Assembly (NCBI GenBank): GCA_022749755.1
Contig: CM040447.1
Coordinates: forward strand, 3,928,545 to 3,992,544
DNA length: 64,000 bases
Source of the DNA: Azadirachta indica
Lineage: Eukaryota > Streptophyta > Magnoliopsida > Sapindales > Meliaceae
Direction of reading: 5' to 3'
In this document: positions 23,891-35,476 of the stretch, piece by piece
Numbering within the stretch: position 1 is the first letter of the stretch
Layout: every line of letters begins with the position of its first letter
Notes under the pieces: model-generated
What the model saw: only the letters and a program-made list of their open reading frames with translations
The model's database searches: none
Told to the model about the DNA's origin: nothing
Made by a program: the position numbers and the translations under genes

Positions 23891-25140
23891 GACATAATTT
23901 ACTAAAATCTAACTATTTGTTGAACCATTTGATTTTTTATTTTTTTAACACAATAGAAATATATTATTTTATAATTCTTGGTAATTCTAGTGTGGCCGTA
24001 AGTTTATTAGCAATTGTTACGTAATTTTATATATATTTTTTCAAAAAAATTTCTCTTATTGAACTAGTTAAGTAGGTTTAATTACAATTAGACATTAATT
24101 CTTGCAAAATGTCATCTATTTCTGTTAAAAAATATATAAAATTAAAGTTCAAAAATAAGAAAATATTGATCAATTTAATTATCCAACAAAGGAAAAGCTT
24201 GGAACATTCATAGATGAAAATGAGTAGTAAAATGTGATCCTCCACCAAGGTGAAGAACTGAAGATTCTCTTCATGTATATTCCTTATTGATTTTTAAATT
24301 GGGGTTTGATTGTTTTCCCAATTCAATTATAATATGTGACTTGTGAGTGTGATTGAGAGTTCTTTTGCTATTATATATAAATTGATCATTATAATAATTT
24401 TCACAAGATTAATTACCTTAATTAATTAATTAAGTAATTAATTAATGAGCCTAATTTTTTTAGAAAATTAAGATTAAGATCAATGAGACTAAATTAATTA
24501 AAACAAGAATAAGTATAAAAGTTATTTGAATTTAATAATATGAACATAAAATTTAATTACAAGGTTTATTAACAATAAAGCCTATGAATAGCGTGATTAA
24601 TTAATTAATATATGAGGTGGATAATTGTATCTAAGCTTCAGAGACAGATATTGGTAATAATTAATTAGAGATTTATTATTTAATATTAATATATATAATA
24701 AAATTAATTAATTATCCTTTGAAATTAACGTTATATCCACATACATATTCATATTTGAATTAAAAATAAGGAGGTTTTTAATGGTAATCAAATTAAAAAT
24801 CTAATTTTTTAAAATAATTATTATTTAAAATATATTTCAAAAATAATTTATTTGAATTAAAATATTTTCATAAAATTTTTTTAAAAATGATCCACAAATA
24901 TTTTCAATAAAAATATTTTCATTTAAAAAATATAAATAGATTATTTTTGTAATAAATTTTGAACAATAAATATTATTATTAAAAATTCAGCTTACATACT
25001 AGGTATTTTAATTAAATTTCTCTATACGTAATTAAACAGATGATTGTGGTATAAAAAATGTGAAATTTAAATTCTAATTACATTAATTAAAATTGAGATA
25101 AATTTTATTTGAATTTAATAATTGAGAAAAACAAAATATT
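23891..25140. other. AT-rich DNA upstream of the 25228 gene
   Basis: No gene is seen. 24415-24445 is a run of AATTAATTAATTAA palindromes. 25141-25227 is less AT-rich, immediately precedes the start codon of the next gene and probably contains its promoter end and 5' leader. No TATA box can be singled out in such AT-rich DNA. Confidence 0.5.
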
Positions 25141-25227
25141 TAAACCGTGCTCCCATTTAAATTCCCTCGATTTCTTTCGTTTGAAAATCAAACGGAGCTC
25201 AAAACAATCTAAAATCTATCAACCTCC

Positions 25228-27713
25228 ATGAATTTCTCGGAAAAAATGTTGAATTCTCGGAAATCGCCGAGCTTTCTGTCTCAGAAAGCTCATTCCGCGG
25301 CTGAACACGAAGATTATCTTCGTATCAAATTAAGGCGAGTTGTCTATCGCCATGAACAAATGAAGATTGCGTATCAAAGTCTTAAATCTCAAATTAAATC
25401 CGGTTTGATTGAAGTAATTATAATGTTAATTTCTTCGTAACTCGTTTTGATGGTTTATTTTCATTGTTTTGATTTAATTTGTTTTGTGAAAACATTGAAG
25501 GCGGATGAGGTGCTGGTTTCTCTAGCAATTCCGTTGATTAAATTAGTTGGTCTTAAAACTATGGAGATGGCTGAAGAAGGACGATTTTCCACCATTATCT
25601 CGGATGATATTGGTTCACCCTACGTAAGTTCCTCTAATTGTATTCATACTGTTGTTACGAGCTGGTTAACAATGAGAGTTGTTGAACTTGGATCATTCTT
25701 AGTTGCTCACACGAAATGCTTTGTATTAAAGGTGTATTTTGAATTATCTTTGTATTTCTTAATGTTAGAAGTGAGTGTTTGGTTTGACTTTCTTTAACTG
25801 CTCTTAAATCATGAAAGGCGCTTGTTGAATTGATTTTCCTTACGCATCTATTTTTAGTCTTAGATTATTTGCTAATTTTACAGGTAGAAAACTATGCTAA
25901 AAAGGCCACTATGGCTGGCAGAGAAATTATAGAGAAACAAAAATCACAGTTAATACAACTTGTACACCTCCTAAAAACACAGATTGAAACGCAAGTCAAT
26001 TGTCGCCATAATGATATGTTGCAAGCCCTTGCCCAGCATCGTATCTCCCTCAAGGAATTCTTCCAGAAAGCTGTCTTCAGCTTATCCAATCTTCGTCGTC
26101 AAAACCGTGACACATTTCCCGTCACAGTGAAGCTCCTCAAAGCCTTATTTGACTATATGGGCTCTGTTTTTGGCTCAGTAGAGACTGGCGTGGATGACCT
26201 AATGCAGGATTTAGCTCAAAGTATGTGTAATCCAATGGTAGACTATGTCAAGGGCCTAAAAGCTGATATGAAAACGGGTGCATGTGCACGCTTGTTGACC
26301 ATTGTAGATGAGATGGATAAAACAATAAGAAGTGGAAGAGTTGAGCTAGAGGAAGCTAGGAAAAAGATCAAAGTTTCAGAAGATGGGAAGATTCAAGCAT
26401 TGTGCAAGTTAAAGGAAACAGAAGAGAAAGTAGAGAGAATGAATGAACAGCTTAGGCTACTTCCTAAAACCAGAAACAAGCAAGAAGAATCTCTGTTTCA
26501 TTCTAAGGTACATCCTTTTCTAACCTTTTGATATATTGGATATTTATCTATAATTCTATAATTTTGGTTTGTAGTCTGAACACATGTAGTGATTATGACT
26601 TGTGTTTTCTGCAATGATGTGAAGCTGAAAGGCCAGGTATGCTTGGCTTGTTTGTAATTTGAACATGTAGGGATTATGACTTGTGTTTTCAGCAATGGTC
26701 TGAAGCTGAAACTGAAAGGCCTTATGTTGTTGGCTTGGTTTGTAATATGTGTGTTTTTAAAACTTTCATCATGGGTATGGATTATGGATGCTTTTAATTT
26801 GCTATTTAACTTACTGCTTGCACTCTTTAATATTTCTCCCTCATTTTTAATCCTGCATTAAATTTATGTATACATGTTATTTGTCTGTGGTTTCTAAGCT
26901 GCTGAGGATACATGTTTGAGGTGCTTAATTACTTTGAGAGAACTTTGAGGAGGATAGCATACAGTGTGGAGACCGTGTGTGTCTTGTATTCTTTCTGGCT
27001 TAAGATTTGAAGTAGAGACATAGAATGAACATCTTTTGGTCTAAAATGTTCATTTGAATTTGGTGTTATGAATATATATTGCAAGGAAAATTTGTATGGT
27101 TTATTGTTTATTTATACTATTAATATTTCTATTTTGGCATGAGTTTCGATGTTACAAAAAAGTTTATGATATAAATTATTATTCTGTGCAAGGTGAGTCA
27201 TCTGTATATAGATGAATATTTATTGCAAATTATATATCATGTTTACCTTGCTTCCATTCTAGAAGCCCTCTTCATGAATTGCACAGATTGCTTAATTATA
27301 TCTCTTCATGAAAACACAAGTGATCATAATCTACATGGCCCCAAGTGAGTAAACCAGATAGAATTGAACTCTTTTCCACACACTTTATAAGCTCTCTGTC
27401 TATCCTATTGTCCTTTCAGTCTGCTAGCTCTATGAAGTTTCAAGGTGTGATGAAGGAAGAGCAAGACAAAGGTGACATGCTACTATGGGAACTATTGAAG
27501 AAAAAAAGAAAGCATCAAACACCAGAGAGCCCCATGGGACCAGGAGAACTTCTCAACTTTGCCCCAAAAACCAAGCACCATAAGCCCCCAACGCAGCCAT
27601 TGATGGCTTACAGCCCAGTTGCCCAGAGTTGCCAGCGAGGTGGGTTGCTTAGAGTTCCCTTGGGGTCATCGCCTTCAGCTGCAATTAAGCAAGCTTTTTC
27701 AAGCAATCGCTGA
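25228..27713 (+). CDS. Uncharacterised plant protein with coiled-coil region, four exons
   Basis: Exons 25228-25413, 25501-25623, 25884-26507 and 27420-27713 are all in phase 0 with GT..AG introns, 408 codons. I do not recognise the family. Residues 17-62 are basic (YLRIKLRRVVYRHEQMKIAY). 63-103 are hydrophobic-acidic (ADEVLVSLAIPLIKLVGL). 104-240 are helical, with FPVTVKLLKALFDYMG in the middle. About 245-300 are rich in Glu/Lys with heptad character (ELEEARKKIKVSEDGKIQ), a likely coiled coil. The last exon has KKKRK at 338-342, a possible nuclear signal, then a Pro/Gly-rich tail (ESPMGPGELL, KHHKPPTQPLMAYSP). I took the first ATG after the leader; an ATG 18 bases later is possible. The last exon and its flanks are duplicated at 42921 onward. 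Splice sites were read by eye; no transcript was available. Confidence 0.8.
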
Positions 27714-28400
27714 GTTCATGTTTTTGAAATTGTAGACAGTGCCAAAGTGGTGAGTTTTTTGGATAGTATATACTCCTCTGCTTCTGCTACTTTGATCTAT
27801 TCTATAGTCTATGGAAACTGAAAAGGTACACGATTGGGTAACTCTAACTACAAATAGGTACTACATTCTATTCAGTATCTTGGCATTTGAGACAAGCTTG
27901 ATGTAAATTCACTAGTAAAATTAAACATCAATATCCACTGGAATATACTTGATCATTTCTTTTGAGACAAGCTCGATCTTTATACTATTACATCATAGTG
28001 GGAATCAATAAAGATCACAATCTGCATATATATCCAACTATGGAAAATCCACAAACTTCAGTGTTTGGGCTAATGCTGATGAAATTAAGTAGATATTCTT
28101 TGGGAAAAGGTGTAAACAGGTTCCGGGTGAAGAAGCACAGTTGTGAAGTTAATTTGATCTATTATTATTCTTGCTAGTTGCTTATAGCAAGTACTTCAAC
28201 TTTTTGCAACTTCCATTTCCCATATAATGATTCTTGCAGAAACTCTTTTGTATATGTTATATATATTGCTAGTCATCTACAGGCCTATAACTACATTGAT
28301 CTCCACTTAAGACATCAATAAGATCATAGCACTTGGATTGTTCATGGAGATGATGACCATATATGCACACATATCAAATGATTAAGGACATTATTAATCA
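27714..28400. other. 3' flank of the 25228 gene
   Basis: Probable 3' untranslated region and downstream DNA. It is collinear with 43395-44070 in copy B. No further gene is seen. Confidence 0.6.
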
Positions 28401-28614
28401 AAGGAAAAACTACAATTACCCCTTGTTATATTTGAATTTTTACATTTATCCTTTTAATAGTTTAAAAAATATCAAAACCCCCTTATCGTTAGTTTTCTAA
28501 AGGATAAACTTACTTTTTAAGGGCAAAATGGGCATTTATTTTACTGATATAGGGAGATAAATGCTGATAATTTGACACTTCATTTTAATTAAAAGAAAAA
28601 TAAAATTAAAATTT

Positions 28615-29075
28615 TATATTTTTGATCTCATTTATATTTATATTTATATTTTATTTATTTATATTTTATTTATATTTTTTTATTCTTGTTTATATATCTA
28701 TATCTATACTTATATTAGTATTTATATTTATATATCTATATCTATATTTTTAATCTATATTTATATTTTTATTCTTATTTATATATCTATATCCTATATC
28801 TATATATTTACATTCATATTGATATTTATATTTTTAGTTTTATTTATATTTATATTTATATTTGTATATTTATATTTCTATCTATATTTTTAATCTATGT
28901 CTATATTTACATTTATATCTAACTTTAAATCTATAATTTAAATCTATATCTATATTTATACTTATATTTATATTTATGTTATTTTATTACATAATAATAG
29001 TATTATACTATTATTTCTTTATTTTATTTCTTTTATTTCTTTATTATATATAATAATAATATATTATATTATTAC
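28615..29075. repeat. Degenerate TATATTTATATC-type simple-sequence tract
   Basis: About 450 bases made of 6-base units such as TATATT, TATATC and TTTATA, gradually changing along the tract. Confidence 0.85.
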
Positions 29076-29214
29076 CCCTCAAATTGAATCATCTCTTTCT
29101 CCAGTCACAATTAGAAGTAGTCCCAAGGATAATAATGTAAAATTACAAATTTTCTGCGGCTGGGATTCGAAACTCAACCCATCGGGGGTGAGTTCGGTTT
29201 TGGCAAAGGCCTGA

Positions 29215-29634
29215 TGAGAGTCCATCAAAGTTGAAGTAACAAAAATCGCTGACATCTGGGACATCAATAGCTCCTGGTTCTCATCCATTCACCATGCTTT
29301 GGATACTTCTTCTTTAGGCGTGTCCAAAACAAGGGCAGTAACCACAGCTAACCATTTTTGGGCACTTTAAGACCTTCTGGAGGTTCATAACCATACAAAG
29401 CTTGCCTTCTGAAAGCATACCCTGTTCCCACATCAACTCGACCCACCCTGAATGCTTCCAATCTGATCAAAGAAGACTGTGTTTCTGTTTGCATAACGAT
29501 CGTGCCTATCAATGCCATCAAATCTTTGAGGGAATTGGAAACAGCAAGCTTTGCTTTCAATCTGAGGATCCATCAAGTTCAGTATGAAAGGTGCATTGCT
29601 AAGAGCTTCAGAGACGCGAACCTGGAAATGCAAG
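29215..29634 (-). pseudogene. Cellulose synthase catalytic subunit (CesA) gene fragment
   Basis: Minus-strand matches to the CesA catalytic domain, in order: [71 protein letters not shown], and ELLMSQM followed by SAIFVTSTLMD. Between these blocks the expected sequence is lost. The stretch after NAPFILNL that should hold the DCD UDP-glucose motif is missing, as are the residues after VFFD and those between MSQM and SAIF. Frames change at about 29440 and 29335, and stops are present. A splice acceptor-like TTTCCAG stands just before VRVS, so genomic DNA, not a spliced transcript, was copied. Copy B of the duplicated segment lacks it, so it arrived after the duplication. Confidence 0.85.
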
Positions 29635-29759
29635 CAATTCACTCAACCAAACATATAGCAAATAAATTCCTATTAAGTTCCTTCTTCTTTCTACCTTCTG
29701 TTACCTCCCAATCAAGCATTTTTTTTTTTTTAAATTCCTATACGTAGAAGCCCAAAATC

Positions 29760-32700
29760 TAAACTTTGGCATCTTCAAAATTTGTTGAGATTTTTTAAAA
29801 TTTGTGTAATATTAAAAAAGCCTAATATTTTTTTTTTAATTTCACCATACTCATAATCGAAAACAAAATTGTCTTTATGATACATTATTTGACTTTTATA
29901 ACCATGTAAATAATATATATTCTTATTGTATTACAAGGTATGGAGAGAAACAAACAACAACACTCAATCATGTAAAAAAGATTAGTGACAAAATTAAAAG
30001 AAGAATTTTAAAAATGTCTAATAGTAATTTTTAATTTTAAAATTATCAAAAAAATCTAAAAAATAGACGATTTTACCTCTCCTCATAAAAAATCTAAAAA
30101 ATGAACAACTTTAATTTTATTATCTTTCGATTGTCAACTATCAATTTTTCAAAATTTTTATTAAAGGGGTAATATTGTCCCTCTATCTAATTTTTCAATA
30201 GTTTTCAAATTAAAAACTATTGTTGAGCTTTTTAAAATTTCGTTTTTGATTTTGAATATTTTTGTAAATTTTTCAAGATTAATTGTATAATATCCATGTA
30301 ATCTAATATATAAAATTAATTAATTTTAACAAATAGAATTTGTACTTAACATTTTACTTTATTGAATAATTGAGAATAATCTTAAGCTCTCTTATTATAA
30401 AATAATGTCAGATAATCTAATATATAAAATTAATTAGTGTTAATAAATAGAATTTATACCTAACATTTTACTTTTAAAATTTATTTTCTATTAATAAATA
30501 GAATTTATTCTCGTCATTTTGCCTTTAGAACTGATCAAGTTGGTACGCTACTAATTTGTAAGCCAACCGTGTTCGAACTTAGTAGGTAACGTATTAAAAT
30601 TGTATTTATACTAAGATTTTAAATTTAACTTTTTCTTAATCTTAATATAATTAGAATTTAAATGTTAAATTTTTTATTCAACCTGTAGCGTTAGAGGCTG
30701 TTAGTTCTTTTTTGAGTTACTTTATTTTTGGTAATTAAGTATTTTTGAATTTAATTACATTTTCAGATATTTTTTTTTACTGAATACAAAAGAATTTTAA
30801 ATACTTTTATTAAATCACTTCTCAAAATATATTCATATCTAATTAATTATATTATTATTCATATAAAAGCTGACATCTTTTTTCGGAACCTGTATTATTT
30901 GGTTTCATAAAATCTTTGCTTTTATCTGAAATTTATTTATTAAGATTTTCATAAGGTATTATTATTAAATTTCTTTTAGTAGCATGATTATTATTTCTAA
31001 ATTTTTTGTTTATTTTATTATAATATCATAAGCTAAAATATTTAATGTAAAATTTGCATCAGAAACATCTAGCAAATAGTTAATCTCTCTATTAGAGCAT
31101 TCATTTTTTTTTTTTCCTAAAATTTGAAGGACTTTGAAACTTAAATAAAAAAAATAAAAACAAAGAAAAGAGGTACTTAAAATATTTTTGATGAGAATTA
31201 TTTTCTTTTTAACAACTTCTCTTTATTGGCCCTCCCTTTTAAATTCAATTTTCTTCGAAGTAATAAAACAACCAAGAGTTCTTCAAATGACACTAATGCG
31301 CACCACTGAAGACGCAACAAGTGTCAATCTGAGGGGCAAATTTGTAAAATTATATATTTAAAAATACAAAATAAATTGTATTTGATTAAATTATATTATA
31401 TAAGTTAACAGTATTCATTATTTATTATTAAATTAAAATTGTCAAATAAAGAATATTTATAATATTATAATAGTCATAATTAAAATTTAACAAATTAAAA
31501 TTATATCTAAAGCTTAAATACAACGTTTAAAATAATTAATAATTTTTATTACATTATTAATAATAAATATAATGTCGATATTAAATAATAAATTAACACG
31601 GTATCAAGCCAAATTTATATTTTAATATAAGTTATTTACAATCATTTAAATATTTTAAAGATATTTGTTTTACAACTTAATATTGAAAACTAAAAAAAAT
31701 TATATATGAATAAAAATAAGTTAAAATTTTTTATTTACTAGTAAATACAAATATATGAATAAATTTATTCAACTGTAATTTTAAAAATAATGATATAAAT
31801 TTTATTTATTTTCTAATATATAGAGTTTATCTAATTATTTATAAGAATATCATATATCATATCACTCTTTCTTAGATATCTATAACATATTATTTAAGAT
31901 TATTTAGATTTATATATTTGTATTTATTCAAATTTTAATTCATTTAAGATTTTAGATAAAAAAAACTGTCCGAGTGTATTATCAATAATTTAATTATTAA
32001 TAAAATCATAATATTAAGTCTAACATTTAAATTAGCATTTAACAATATTTAATAATTAATAATTACTTATTAATATTTAATAATAATAATCATAACTAAT
32101 TTCACTAGTTTACCTATTACAAATATATCTAAAAACATAAAAAAATTAAATTAACTTAATTAAAATTAAATTTTGAATTATAAAAAATGTTGACTTTAAC
32201 AAGTGACTATTACAAGTAAGATTGTTCAAGGGATCAAATTGGGTAAATTTAATTAAATATATATATGATCTATTACTTGGCGGATTGACATTTTTTCTAT
32301 CCAATTTGATAGACCGTATAATAGAATTCGATTCACCTGATCCATTAAGAAGATTTCAAATCCAATTTAATCTAATCCATTCAATCTTGATATACTAAAA
32401 ATTTATAATTTTAATATTGATTATATTTCATTGACGAACATAATTGAAAAAATAGCATATGATTTATTTAAATTTCTAAATAAATATACCCATTCAAAAT
32501 AAATTATAAAAATAAATATTTAAATAATTATAAGTAGTTTTTTTTAATAAAAAACCGTGTTCTTTATAATTATATCAAAAATAAAAAAAGTGACAAAAAT
32601 AATCATGGTAAATTTACAAAAATACGTGATTATAACTTATAAGCCTTTATATAATATTATTATCAAATTTTATTCTAATAAAAAAAAGTATATTGTAAAT

Positions 32701-33013
32701 AAAAGATATTGATCATTTGAAAAATAAACTAAAAAATAAAATTAAAAAGAAGAAAAAAAAGGTTGAGGGGAAAAAGTTTAGTTAAGTAATATTATTATAA
32801 TTTATTGTACAATTAACTAATGTTTTATTTAAAATATTATTATATTATTATTTTTTTTTGGGTTGGATCAGATTATGCTGATTGGTATGTTACATTAGAT
32901 TTTGAATACTTAAAAAGTTATTTTCTAGGGGCTTTGATGTAGACTTACAGAAATTTAAGAATAATCTAATATTTGTAAAAAAGTAATGGGGTCATTTGTA
33001 ATTTAACTATTAA
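29760..33013. other. AT-rich part of copy A without genes
   Basis: Collinear in patches with 45090-51169. It holds low-complexity AT-rich DNA and several loosely repeated blocks, and no open frame with a recognisable product. Confidence 0.55.
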
Positions 33014-33026
33014 ATAATATTAAAAA

Positions 33027-34301
33027 GGGATAATGACATATATAACGAAGTTTGCACTAATAAGCAGATACTAACCTAACGTTTAAGAAAAAATAGCTGT
33101 TTCTCTAACATTTAGATATATAAATAGATACCCCCTTAACTCTTGTTTTTGTTAGTTGACTATTTAACTTATTATTATTTGTATTTATAATCTTTTATAT
33201 AATAACAATATAATATATATTTTATTTAATCACAATATTTTAGTTTTTATTTTAATATTTTTCATAATATACTTTTTTAAACTATAACAATTTATTCCTA
33301 TATTTAATTTTTTTTCACAATATACTGCAGGCTAAATATATTTTTAATTTATTATTTCAATAAAAAATTTAAAAAAGAAAATATTATTAAAAAAATTTAA
33401 ACAATGAGTTAGATTAAATTCATGTTAAAATATTTATAACTTTTTTTCTACAATAAATTTGATATTTAATTATTAAAAAAATTTGAAACTATTTTAACAT
33501 TTTATTCTTATATTAAATATTTTTATTTAAAAGATTATATCAAATTTATTATATTTTATTGAGAAAAATCATAAAAAATATAAATAAAAAAGTAAAAAAA
33601 GAAAAAAAAATTTAGTATTATTTGTTAATAGAATTAGTAATTAAATATATTTTATATTCTTATTAACCAATATAATTTGATTATTTTTATTTGTAATATA
33701 AATAACATGTATTTATTGTTTATATTTTTTTATTTATATTTTTATTTATTTTAAAAAATATAATGAATCTAACACAATTTTTAAATAAATATATTACAAG
33801 TAAAAATAAAATGTTAAAAGATATTTTAATTAAATTTTTTTAATAATTAAATATTAAATTATTATTAGAAAAGTGAAAGAAGATGGTTAAAGATATTTTA
33901 GTATATGAGTGTGACTTAACTTATTATTTGAATTTTTTTAATAATTTTATTTTTTAAAATTTTTTATTAAAATAATAAATTAAAAAATTTATTTAGTCTT
34001 GAGTATACTATAAAAAAATATTAAATAGGGATTAAATTATTATAATTAAAAAATATATTGTAAAAAATATTAAAATAGGAACTAAAGTGTTATGATTAAA
34101 TAAAAATATATATCATATTATTATTATATAAAAGATTAGAAATATAAATGATAATAAATTAAATAGTCAACTAACAGAAATAAAAATTAAGGGAGTATCT
34201 ACCTATTTATCTAAATGTCAGAAGAGTATCTATCTTTTCTTAAATATTAGGTGGATATTTACTTATTAGAACAAACATTAGGGGGTATATATCATTATCC
34301 C
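33027..34301. mobile_element. Foldback transposon with MULE-type target duplication, copy 2
   Basis: The left end GGGATAATGACATATATAAC pairs with the right end (reverse complement GGGATAATGATATATACCCC). Flanking nonamers TATTAAAAA (33018-33026) and TAATAAAAA (34302-34310) differ at one base. The interior shares blocks with the element at 4133-5850 (for example TTTAAACAATGAGTTAGATT near 33399), so both belong to one family. The arms are again complementary over most of the length, but the right arm is shorter, so this copy has lost part of its hairpin. It is non-coding. Confidence 0.8.
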
Positions 34302-34310
34302 TAATAAAAA

Positions 34311-35476
34311 TAGTCAAAAGTTAGTTATATTTTATAAATTAGTGGTAATAGTTTAAAAAGTCTATTTTGACTAAAATTAATGATTATATTTTTATTTAAA
34401 TAATAATTAGTTGAAAAAAATTATTTTTCAGCGCTTGACTAAAATTAAATATAACAATAATAATGATAGATATTATTTTTTTTATAATTTATTAACAATT
34501 TAACATTAATTATGTATCACAAATAAATGAGTATAAACAAATAATAATTTATAAAATAAAATATATTATAATATAATCTTTATTATTACATTATTTTAAA
34601 ATAAAATATATTTATATAATATTAAAATATATATAATATAGTAAAAATAAAATGTATTCTTTGTAAAAAATAATAAATTTATAATATATTAATAAATTTT
34701 ATATTATTAATGTGTTAAAAAATAATTTTAAATAAATATATTTTGTTTTATCAAATTTTAAAAATTTAATAGTTATTTTTTTAAAAATTATTATTGATAA
34801 AAATATAATCGTTATTTTAATAAATTGTGATTTTAATGATCTTTTTGAAATCATTTGGGCGATTCAATCAATTAACTCAAATTTTAAAAACTTAACTTTC
34901 AGGACAAAATTAATAAATCGAAAAAACATGAATTATTTTGTGAAAGAATTTTTTAACCTCTTAAAAGAGAAATTTGTGTTCGTGAAAATTATAAAATAAT
35001 CGGAGATGAGAAAAAGACCCCAGTTTAATGAACAATTTGAAGTTGAATTTGTTAGTTCTCTGAAGAAGTAAGTCGTTTGTCCTTGAATAATTTATGAATA
35101 ATATCAATTTTTGTCCCTAAAGTTTTTTAAAATAGTAAATTAAGATATAATTTATTTAATTATAATAATTTCATCTCTAATACTAGCAATTCTACTGGTA
35201 CTAACTTTTGCAAAGTTTGGGACTAATTTATTAAACTTACTAAAGTACAGGGACGCAAATGTTATTGCTCCAACAGTCTGCCCACCTCACATGGCTGGGA
35301 AGAAGTGGTATAAAGGGAGAGATATACGAATATGAACGGTGAGAAAGTCGAAAACGTAGAGGCGTTGCATCCGATGATGATGTTCAGAGAAGGAACCCCA
35401 CTTACCAAACTGCATATGCTTGTATTTATATACGTCCATTTTCAAGCCTAATTCATATTCAATCAAATTTACAGCT
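34311..35476. other. Upstream region of SRT2
   Basis: AT-rich to about 34990, then less AT-rich DNA leading into the SRT2 5' region. 35280-35476 probably includes the promoter end and leader. Frames on the minus strand here have no recognisable product. Confidence 0.5.

Larger units (their letters stand above)
28403..29640. mobile_element. Insertion specific to copy A: transposon-like end, simple repeat and a CesA fragment
   Basis: Copy B (44070-44115) goes directly from GACATTATTATTCAAA to ACCAAATATAAGCAAATAAA, whereas copy A has 1.2 kb here. The left edge (GGAAAAACTACAATTACCCC...) looks like a MULE-type terminal repeat. Then come a long TATATTTATATC-type simple repeat and a cellulose synthase fragment. 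A matching right terminal repeat was not found, so this is not proven to be a single element. Confidence 0.55.
27234..33013 (+). repeat. Segmental duplication, copy A
   Basis: From ATATCATGTTTACCTTGCTT on, this segment matches 42921-51169 in the same order and orientation. It runs through the last exon of the 25228 gene, its 3' flank, and AT-rich DNA, ending at GTAATTTAACTATTAA. The start lies inside intron 3 of the gene; just upstream of it the two copies are unrelated. Copy A contains its own insertion (about 28403-29640) and lacks the insertions at 46762-47502 and 48512-50842 found in copy B. Confidence 0.85.

Noticed and set aside
24410..24450. Runs of TTAATTAATTAA as a possible regulatory palindrome
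   Set aside because: Expected in AT-rich intergenic plant DNA; nothing ties it to a gene.
29130..29200. tRNA-like B-box sequence (TTTCGAATCCCAGCC on the minus strand)
   Set aside because: There is no A-box or cloverleaf at the right distance; it may be part of a short retroelement, but a tRNA gene is not supported.
30600..30700. Possible CRISPR-like or tandem array in AT-rich DNA of copies A and B
   Set aside because: Repeats are irregular AT-rich similarities between the two duplicated segments, not spaced direct repeats; the genome is plant.
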